In this document: one piece after another, positions 58,388 through 64,000 of the stretch
How positions within the stretch are numbered: position 1 is the first letter of the stretch
Layout of the letters: each line of letters starts with the position of its first letter
NCBI RefSeq assembly: GCF_010120595.1
Contig: NZ_CP038020.1
Coordinates: 1,550,001-1,614,000 of the forward strand
DNA: 64,000 nt
From: Streptococcus thermophilus
Lineage (GTDB): Bacteria; Bacillota; Bacilli; Lactobacillales; Streptococcaceae
Direction: 5' to 3'
The notes under the pieces: model-generated
Databases searched by the model: none
The model's input: only the letters and a program-made list of their open reading frames with translations
What the model was told of the DNA's origin: nothing
Translations under genes and position numbers: made by a program

Positions 58388-59770
58388 TTATTGTACTTCT
58401 GGCATTCGGCGAACATCAACGAAATGTCCGGCGATAGCTGCTGCCGCTGCCATTGCAGGACTACAAAGGTGTGTTTTTGCTCCAAACCCTTGTCGATCCT
58501 CAAAATTTCGATTACTTGTTGAAGCACAATGGACCCCATCAGGCACTTTATCTGGATTCATTCCAAGACACATTGAGCATCCTGGCTCTCTCCATTCAAA
58601 ACCAGCATCTTTAAATATCTTATCCAACCCAATTTTCTCTGCAGCTCGTTTAACAGGTCTAGAACCTGGAACCACAATAGCTGTCAAATTAGGGGAAATC
58701 TTCTTACCTTTAACAATTCTGGCTGCCAACTGCAAGTCACTCAAGCGAGCATTAGTACAAGACCCAATAAAGATATACCCAAGATTAATGTCTTCTGCTT
58801 TTTGACCCGGACGAAGACCCATATAATGGTATGCACGCTCATCATTCATATCTCGAACTTCAGGGAAAGGCGTATCAAAATCTACCCCCATAGATGGATT
58901 AGTTCCCCATGTGACCATTGGTGCCAACTCAGAAACATCCATTCGAATGACTTTATCGTATTCTGCATCATCATCACTAACTAGTGTCTTCCAGTCAGCT
59001 ACTGCTGCATCAAAATCCTCAGGAACACATTCTCGACCACGCATATAATCATATGTTGTTTGGTCTGGATTCATAATTCCCATTTTCGAACCAAATTCAA
59101 TTGACATATTACAGATTGTCATACGTTCTTCCATAGTCAAACGGTCAATTGCCTCACCGCGGTACTCTACAACATAACCCACTCCACAAGCAACCCCATA
59201 TTTAGCAATCAAGGCGAGAATGTAATCTTTTGAATAAATGCCTTTCTGAGGCTTCCCAGTGAATTCTACCAACATCTTTTTAGGTTTGACTTGCCAAAGT
59301 GTCTGTGTAGCAAAGACATGCTCAACCTCACTCGTTCCAATACCAAAGGCTATAGCTCCAAAGGCACCGTGGGTAGCTGTGTGACTATCCCCACAAACAA
59401 TAAACTTACCTGGTTGCGTACGTCCTGTTTCTGGACCAACCATATGTACAATTCCTTGCTTATCCGAACCATGTGACGCATTGTCAATACCAAACTCAAT
59501 GACATTTTCAGCAAGTTTATCAATTTGTGCCTTAGAAATAGCATCTCTAATATCAAAGATATTCACAGTTGGAACATTATGGTCAAAGGTCCCAAAAGTC
59601 AGATCTGGACGCCTTACTTTACGTCCAGCATCACGAAGACCTTGAAAAGCTTGAGGACTAGTCACTTCATGAATATAATGTTGGTCCACGTACATAAGTT
59701 GGGGTTGCCCCTCATCACCCGTAATTACGTGGCGGTCCCAAAGTTTATCGAAAATTGATTTTCCGCTCAT
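58388..59770 (-). CDS. leuC: 3-isopropylmalate dehydratase large subunit
   Basis: A 460-aa aconitase-fold enzyme: [33 protein letters not shown] (4Fe-4S Cys) and [18 protein letters not shown] with the other cluster Cys pair. Start at 59770 ([12 protein letters not shown]) has GGAG upstream. It pairs with LeuD. Confidence 0.96.
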   Translation of the reverse strand: MSGKSIFDKLWDRHVITGDEGQPQLMYVDQHYIHEVTSPQAFQGLRDAGRKVRRPDLTFGTFDHNVPTVNIFDIRDAISKAQIDKLAENVIEFGIDNASHGSDKQGIVHMVGPETGRTQPGKFIVCGDSHTATHGAFGAIAFGIGTSEVEHVFATQTLWQVKPKKMLVEFTGKPQKGIYSKDYILALIAKYGVACGVGYVVEYRGEAIDRLTMEERMTICNMSIEFGSKMGIMNPDQTTYDYMRGRECVPEDFDAAVADWKTLVSDDDAEYDKVIRMDVSELAPMVTWGTNPSMGVDFDTPFPEVRDMNDERAYHYMGLRPGQKAEDINLGYIFIGSCTNARLSDLQLAARIVKGKKISPNLTAIVVPGSRPVKRAAEKIGLDKIFKDAGFEWREPGCSMCLGMNPDKVPDGVHCASTSNRNFEDRQGFGAKTHLCSPAMAAAAAIAGHFVDVRRMPEVQ

Positions 59771-59800
59771 AAAATACTCCAATTATAATCTAAGGATTGG

Positions 59801-60082
59801 TTAATCCGAAAGCTTCGTTAGGATAAGGTATAAAAGAACGACATCTATAACAATCCCTGAAAGCCAGCAGAACTTAAAGTACCATTTGTTAATTTTATGT
59901 CTAAATAGTCTCCCACCTAGAAAGGCACCAATACCACCAAAGATAATAGTCTGCAATAATAATGACTTCTCAGAAATCCGTCTCTTATGTTGAATAGCCT
60001 TATGTTTATCAAGTCCATAAACGGATAAGATGACTAGATTCCACACCAACAAAACACTTAGTAACACTAATTTCAGTGTCAT
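59801..60082 (-). CDS. DUF1294 family membrane protein
   Basis: A 93-aa protein with two or three hydrophobic segments (about 3-22, 45-62, 70-90) and the family core YGLDKHKAIQHKRRISEK with GGIGAFLGGRLFRHKI. Role unknown. It lies between leuB (4 nt upstream) and leuC (30 nt downstream), so it is co-transcribed with leucine synthesis genes; no leucine function is known for the family. Confidence 0.85.
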   Translation of the reverse strand: MTLKLVLLSVLLVWNLVILSVYGLDKHKAIQHKRRISEKSLLLQTIIFGGIGAFLGGRLFRHKINKWYFKFCWLSGIVIDVVLLYLILTKLSD

Positions 60083-60086
60083 GATT

Positions 60087-61124
60087 TTAGAGATTGCTAA
60101 TAATAGCTGCTGTCATTTCAGCAGTCGAAGCCTGACCACCCAAATCACGTGTCAAGATGCCTTGATTCAAGGTCTTATCAACAGCATTTTCAATCAATTC
60201 TGCCCCTTCAGTTTCATTAAAACTTTCACGTAACATCATAGCTACTGACAAAATCATTGAAATTGGATTGGCAATACCTTGACCAGCGATATCTGGTGCT
60301 GAACCATGAATCGGTTCATAAAGACTTGGACCGTTTTCAGAATGACTAGCAGACGGCATAACACCTAGGGTACCTGGAAGAACACTTGACTCATCAGATA
60401 AGATATCACCAAAGAGGTTTTCAGTCACAACAACATCAAAGCGAGCTGGGTTGGTAATCATAATCATTGCTGCACTATCAACGAGCTGGTGTTCAAGAGT
60501 TACATCTGGAAACTCCAAAGAAACTTCATCAGCAACCTTACGCCACAATTTAGAGGTCGCCAAAACATTTTGTTTATCAATGCTAGTAACCTTTTTGCCA
60601 CGACCTTGGGCAATCTTGAAGGCACGACGCATGATGCGACGAATCTCATCAGCTGAATAATCATTTATATCACGAGCCTTATCTTCCTCTAAAATGTGCT
60701 CACCAAAGTAAATACCACCTGTAAGCTCACGAACAACGACAAAATCTACGCCTTCAATACGCTCCGGTTTAAGAGGTGACAAGTGTTTCAAAGCATCAAA
60801 GATACGAACAGGACGGATATTAGCAAAGAGATTCAACTCCTTACGAATGGCCAAAAGCCCTTGTTCGGGACGAACTGGTGCATTATCATATTTAGGTCCG
60901 CCAATAGCAGCCAAAAGGATAGCATCTGCCGATTTAGCAGCTTCTAGAGTAGCTTTAGGAAGTGGATGACCCTCAGCATCAATACCAGCACCACCAAAAG
61001 GTTTAGCATCAACATCATAATCAAATTCAATTTTTGAAGCTACTTTATCCAGAACTCCAAGACCTGCTGCCATGATTTCAGGTCCAATACCATCACCAGA
61101 AAGTGTTACAATTTTTTTTGTCAT
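60087..61124 (-). CDS. leuB: 3-isopropylmalate dehydrogenase
   Basis: A 345-aa beta-decarboxylating dehydrogenase: TLSGDGIGPEIMAAG, GGPKYDN, VRELTGGIYFGEH, NLFGDILSDESSVLPGTLG and EPIHGSAPDIAGQGIANP. It oxidises 3-isopropylmalate. Start at 61124 (MTKKIVTLSGD) has GAGGTG upstream; in-frame start at 61133 is not supported. 12 nt after leuA. Confidence 0.96.
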   Translation of the reverse strand: MTKKIVTLSGDGIGPEIMAAGLGVLDKVASKIEFDYDVDAKPFGGAGIDAEGHPLPKATLEAAKSADAILLAAIGGPKYDNAPVRPEQGLLAIRKELNLFANIRPVRIFDALKHLSPLKPERIEGVDFVVVRELTGGIYFGEHILEEDKARDINDYSADEIRRIMRRAFKIAQGRGKKVTSIDKQNVLATSKLWRKVADEVSLEFPDVTLEHQLVDSAAMIMITNPARFDVVVTENLFGDILSDESSVLPGTLGVMPSASHSENGPSLYEPIHGSAPDIAGQGIANPISMILSVAMMLRESFNETEGAELIENAVDKTLNQGILTRDLGGQASTAEMTAAIISNL

Positions 61125-61136
61125 GTTTAACACCTC

Positions 61137-62699
61137 TTAAGTTTGTGGAAGGTCACGGTAAGAAACTTTTCGTGCCATCTCACCAGCATTTTCTTTTTGA
61201 ACCAGCGTATTCGCATTAATATATGCAATTGCTGAAGCTTTCAAGACGTCAAAATCCAAACCTGAAGCGTTGAAGATTGTATCTGTGTCCACATTTTCTA
61301 CAGATACAAGTACACGTGCTTGGGCATCAATACCATCAGTTATGGCATCGATATTATAAGAAATCAAGCGGACTGTTTGATTGAAGAACTTATCGATAGC
61401 ATTGAAGATAGCTTCAACTGATCCTTGGCCATTTGCCAAAAATTCTACAGCTTCCCCGTCTTCATTTACCAAGCTAACTGCAGCAGTAATTGTTTCATCA
61501 GGATTAGTTGTCAAGCGAAGATCTTGGAAATGGAAGCCTTCTGGATTTTCAACATTAGTCCCAGCAACAAGTGCACGAATATCAGCATCAGTAATGTCAT
61601 GTTTTTTATCAGCCAAGCGCTTGAATTTAGCAAAGAGTGGTTTGATATCTTCTTCAACAAAGTCAAGCTCAAGTTCTTTCAATTTTTCAATAAAGGCATG
61701 GCGACCTGACAATTTACCAAGTGGAAGTGAGCTTTTCTTAACCCCAACCAACTCGGGTGTAATGATTTCATAAGTAAGAGGATTTTTAAGGAAACCATCT
61801 TGGTGGATACCAGATTCATGAGAAAAGGCATTCCCACCAACAACAGCTTTATTCTTAGGAATAGCGATACCTGAATATCGAGATACAAGTTCAGCAGTGT
61901 TGACTGTCTCATTAAGCACAATATCACTTGTTGCTTGATAGTAGTCTTCACGGATATTAAGTGCCACTGCCACTTCTTCAAGCGCTGCATTTCCGGCACG
62001 TTCACCGATACCATTCACAGTTCCTTCAACACGGCCAGCACCATTTTTAATAGCTGCAAGTGTGTTAGCTACAGCCATACCAAGGTCATTGTGACAGTGA
62101 GGACTAAAGATAATTTCACGATCTGATTTAACATTTTCAATGAGATATTTGAAAATATGACCGAACTCTTCAGGAGTTGTAAAACCCACTGTATCCGGAA
62201 TATTAATATAAGTCGCACCGGCATCAACTGCTGTTTGAACAACTTCCAAGAGATAATCGAGCTCTGTACGAGTAGCATCTTCAGGTGAAAACTCAACAAC
62301 ATCAAAACGTTCACGCGCATAAGTCACATGTTCTTTGATAATCTCAAGAATTTCTTCTTTTGATTTCTTCAACTTAAATTCACGATGAATAGGACTTGTT
62401 GCAATAAAGACATGACATTGTGGGAATTTTGCATCCTTAATAGCTTCATAACAAGCATCAATATCAGACTTTACAGAACGAGCCAAACCAGAAACTGCTG
62501 TAGTAGTCATAGCAGCTGAAATTTGTTTTACAGCCTCAAATGAATCTGGACTAGCTGCAGGGAAACCAGCTTCGATTGAAGAAATTCCCCATTTTTCAAG
62601 TTGCTTTGCAATAGCAACTTTTTCTTTGATTGAGAAGTTAACACCTGGTGTTTGTTCCCCATCTCGAAGGCTTGTATCAAGAAACTCCACTTTACGCAT
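61137..62699 (-). CDS. leuA: 2-isopropylmalate synthase
   Basis: A 520-aa enzyme, first of leucine synthesis: LRDGEQTPGVNFS (acetyl-CoA lyase signature, 11-23), SPHCHNDLGMAVANTLAA, and a C-terminal allosteric domain (about 390-510) for leucine feedback. Start at 62699 (MRKVEFLDTSLRDG) has AGAGGA upstream; in-frame start at 62729 lies in the attenuator. Preceded by leader peptide and attenuator. Confidence 0.96.
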   Translation of the reverse strand: MRKVEFLDTSLRDGEQTPGVNFSIKEKVAIAKQLEKWGISSIEAGFPAASPDSFEAVKQISAAMTTTAVSGLARSVKSDIDACYEAIKDAKFPQCHVFIATSPIHREFKLKKSKEEILEIIKEHVTYARERFDVVEFSPEDATRTELDYLLEVVQTAVDAGATYINIPDTVGFTTPEEFGHIFKYLIENVKSDREIIFSPHCHNDLGMAVANTLAAIKNGAGRVEGTVNGIGERAGNAALEEVAVALNIREDYYQATSDIVLNETVNTAELVSRYSGIAIPKNKAVVGGNAFSHESGIHQDGFLKNPLTYEIITPELVGVKKSSLPLGKLSGRHAFIEKLKELELDFVEEDIKPLFAKFKRLADKKHDITDADIRALVAGTNVENPEGFHFQDLRLTTNPDETITAAVSLVNEDGEAVEFLANGQGSVEAIFNAIDKFFNQTVRLISYNIDAITDGIDAQARVLVSVENVDTDTIFNASGLDFDVLKASAIAYINANTLVQKENAGEMARKVSYRDLPQT

Positions 62700-62735
62700 A
62701 GACAATCCTCTTTCTAAAAGTAAAAACAATAGTAG

Positions 62736-62790
62736 TAAAAAAACATCTCACTCGGAAACCCAAGCGAGATGTTTTGAACTCCCGCTTGGT
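62736..62790 (-). terminator. Leucine attenuator: terminator and antiterminator
   Basis: On the minus strand AAACATCTCGCTTGG pairs with CCGAGTGAGATGTTT (15 bp, two G-U pairs, loop GTTT) followed by a T-run: a strand-specific terminator. Its 5' arm CTCGCTTGG can also pair with the earlier CCAAGCGGGAG (62789-62779): an antiterminator. Choice would follow ribosome stalling on the leader peptide. Confidence 0.85.
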
Positions 62791-62817
62791 AAACCAAACA
62801 GGACTAATGCTTTTGCA

Positions 62818-62865
62818 CTAGCCCTCATTACGCAATAGCAAGATAGTTGTAGTTGCGAATGTCAT
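62818..62865 (-). CDS. leuL: Leucine operon leader peptide
   Basis: A 15-codon ORF, MTFATTTILLLRNEG, with AAAGGA upstream of the ATG. It contains consecutive Ile-Leu-Leu-Leu codons (ATC TTG CTA TTG), so shortage of charged tRNA-Leu should stall the ribosome and let the antiterminator form. Too short for usual gene finders. Comparable to the leader reported for the Lactococcus lactis leucine operon. Confidence 0.85.
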   Translation of the reverse strand: MTFATTTILLLRNEG

Positions 62866-62899
62866 CTGATTTATTTCCTTTCGATGTATCTTGTTTTAT

Positions 62900-62928
62900 A
62901 TGATACATCTTTCAATTTCGAAAGTCAA
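62900..62928 (-). promoter_or_regulatory. leu operon promoter
   Basis: -35 TTGACT (62928-62923), 17-bp spacer, -10 TATCAT (62905-62900). An 8-bp inverted repeat GATGTATC...GATACATC overlaps the -10 and start. Confidence 0.75.
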
Positions 62929-62974
62929 GGAAAAAATACTGAATTGACTGACTTTTCTGACCGTTTTTTATATT

Positions 62975-62989
62975 TTTTTTCAGAAAAAC
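62975..62989. promoter_or_regulatory. Possible CodY-like box upstream of leu promoter
   Basis: The core TTTTCAGAAAA (62977-62987) matches the centre of the CodY motif (11 of 15 positions), about 50 bp upstream of the -35. It may instead be the T-run of the gpmA terminator. Confidence 0.3.
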
Positions 62990-63014
62990 AAAAAAGCTGA
63001 CCAAAGTCAACTTT
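62990..63014 (-). terminator. Terminator of gpmA
   Basis: Minus-strand AAAGTTGAC-TTTG-GTCAGCTTT (9 bp, one G-U) followed by TTTG and more T, about 33 nt after the gpmA stop. Confidence 0.75.
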
Positions 63015-63046
63015 TCTAATTGTTCTTAATATCTACTTTTCTTAGC

Positions 63047-63739
63047 TTATTTTCCGAGGTAATATTCAGAAACAACGTTCAATTTTTCGTCAAATTCAAA
63101 TACCAATGGTGGGAAGTTTGGAATTTCAACATCCATGATTTCGTCATCTGACAATTTTTTGATGTGTTTTACAAGGGCACGGATTGAGTTACCATGTGCA
63201 CCTACGAATACGTTTTTACCATCTTTAAGAGCTGGAGCAATTTTATCTTCCCAGAATGGAAGGGCACGTTCCAAAGTTACTTTCAAGTTTTCAGCATCTG
63301 GAATTACTGAATCGTCAAGTGAAGCGTAACGACGGTCTTTGTGTGCTGAGTACTCATCATCACGGTCCATTTTTGGAGGCAATACATCGTATGAACGACG
63401 CCAGATGTGAACTTGCTCATCACCAAATTGTTCAGCAGCTTCTGCTTTATTTTTACCAGTCAAACCACCGTAGTGACGTTCGTTCAAGCGCCATGATTTT
63501 TCAACTGGAACCCAAAGTTGGTCAGAGGCTTCAAGCGCAAGGTTAGTTGTTTTGATCGCACGTTTCAATACTGAAGTGTAAGCTTTGTCAAATTCAATAC
63601 CAGCTTCTTTAATCAATTTACCAGCGTCAATAGCTTGTTGAGTACCTTTTTCAGAAAGATCTACGTCAGCCCAACCTGTGAAAAGATTAGCTTTGTTCCA
63701 TTCAGACTCACCGTGGCGAGCGAAAACCAATTTTACCAT
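63047..63739 (-). CDS. gpmA: 2,3-bisphosphoglycerate-dependent phosphoglycerate mutase
   Basis: A 230-aa glycolytic enzyme: [10 protein letters not shown] (6-15, phospho-His H9), [25 protein letters not shown] and [15 protein letters not shown] with the second active-site His. It interconverts 3- and 2-phosphoglycerate. AAGGAGACATAACTA precedes the ATG. Monocistronic. Confidence 0.97.
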   Translation of the reverse strand: MVKLVFARHGESEWNKANLFTGWADVDLSEKGTQQAIDAGKLIKEAGIEFDKAYTSVLKRAIKTTNLALEASDQLWVPVEKSWRLNERHYGGLTGKNKAEAAEQFGDEQVHIWRRSYDVLPPKMDRDDEYSAHKDRRYASLDDSVIPDAENLKVTLERALPFWEDKIAPALKDGKNVFVGAHGNSIRALVKHIKKLSDDEIMDVEIPNFPPLVFEFDEKLNVVSEYYLGK

Positions 63740-63916
63740 TAGTTATGTCTCCTTTTTATTTCGGGTTAAACCCATTTACTCTATATATTCTACCCAAAAA
63801 ACATTGAAAAAGCTAGCAAAATATCAAAATTCTGTAAAATTCTACTGTTCCTTTCCTTTGCAAATTAAAACTAATCAGATTTTTAAGTCAGAAGCTTATA
63901 CCTATCCATTATTTCC

Positions 63917-63945
63917 TTGTTTTAAGCCTTCTTTCATGCTAGAAT
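63917..63945 (+). promoter_or_regulatory. Promoter of the gene starting at 63994
   Basis: -35 TTGTTT (63917-63922), 17-bp spacer, extended -10 TGCTAGAAT (TAGAAT 63940-63945). Confidence 0.6.
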
Positions 63946-63993
63946 GAAACGAAAATAGTAACATTTTACTTTGTGATACTTAAGGAGGATCTT

Positions 63994-64000
63994 ATGGTTT
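63994..64000 (+). CDS. Start of an unidentified gene, cut by window edge
   Basis: AAGGAGG stands 6-8 nt before an ATG at 63994, 42 nt downstream of a good promoter; only two codons are in the window, so the product cannot be told. Confidence 0.5.

Noticed and set aside
63763-63773. Palindrome GGGTTAAACCC in the gpmA leader as an operator
   Set aside because: Short, AT-rich centre, and no matching known regulator motif; no support beyond symmetry.

Overview
The window is chromosomal DNA of a low-GC lactic streptococcus of the salivarius group, most likely Streptococcus thermophilus. Evidence is the protein content (vicRKX beside a glnQHMP-type transporter, ftsEX, murA-epuA-endA, pfkA-pyk, RNase J2, EstA-like esterase, leuABCD), the gene order shared with other streptococci, and many decayed genes (a tandem GNAT acetyltransferase, a DUF454 gene, a Ser-rich secreted protein, a large YSIRK/CshA-type surface adhesin, an ISL3 transposase), which fits the genome reduction of the dairy species. 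The species name is inferred from protein recognition, not from a database search.

Layout: 1-158 start of pepT (partial); 365-922 a signal-peptidase-like protein lacking the catalytic dyad; 1045-3935 TPR protein, AI-2E-type membrane protein and Nudix hydrolase; 4091-6891 ftsX, ftsE and frameshift-controlled prfB; 6944-9783 queG and a divergent phosphoesterase, then a nitroreductase; 9892-12815 a P-type cation ATPase behind a yybP-ykoY (Mn2+) riboswitch; 12842-16846 DUF1934 gene, GNAT pseudogene, HAD phosphatase, FemAB-type ligase, DUF454 pseudogene; 16914-19772 vicX-vicK-vicR; 20215-23289 GlnR-box-controlled glutamate/glutamine ABC operon; 23360-26070 endA, epuA, murA, DUF1146; 26258-28761 galE, a chimeric gene and a 660-bp non-coding stretch; 28762-30161 metK with an S(MK) leader; 30236-34921 birA, DUF3272, dnaX, fRMsr, miaA, DUF3042; 34996-36329 secreted-protein pseudogene, tRNA-Arg(CCU), rplS; 36335-39947 CLC-F-like antiporter, chorismate mutase, second CLC, flavodoxin; 40033-43823 membrane protein, matrixin-like protease, esterase, RNase J2; 44004-46996 TrpXYZ-like ABC transporter and DUF4649; 47180-50905 decayed adhesin and a dead ISL3 element; 50959-56753 pyk, pfkA, dnaE; 56906-63739 Sua5/YciO protein, leuABCD with DUF1294 and an attenuator, gpmA; 63994 start of a new gene.

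Regulation is unusually readable. RNA devices include a Mn2+ riboswitch, an S(MK) box, a probable L19 leader, a leucine leader-peptide attenuator and the RF2 autoregulatory frameshift. Protein-binding sites include an exact GlnR box and a near-consensus cre upstream of pfkA. Several housekeeping genes (queG, the divergent phosphoesterase, DUF1146, DUF3272, fRMsr, perhaps birA) lack a Shine-Dalgarno and have a -10 hexamer placed so that the predicted transcript begins at or within a base or so of the AUG, suggesting a set of leaderless mRNAs. The most interesting single loci are that leaderless set, the SDR-DUF4832 chimera behind a strong promoter, the inactive-looking signal peptidase, and the two CLC paralogues with different selectivity-filter motifs.
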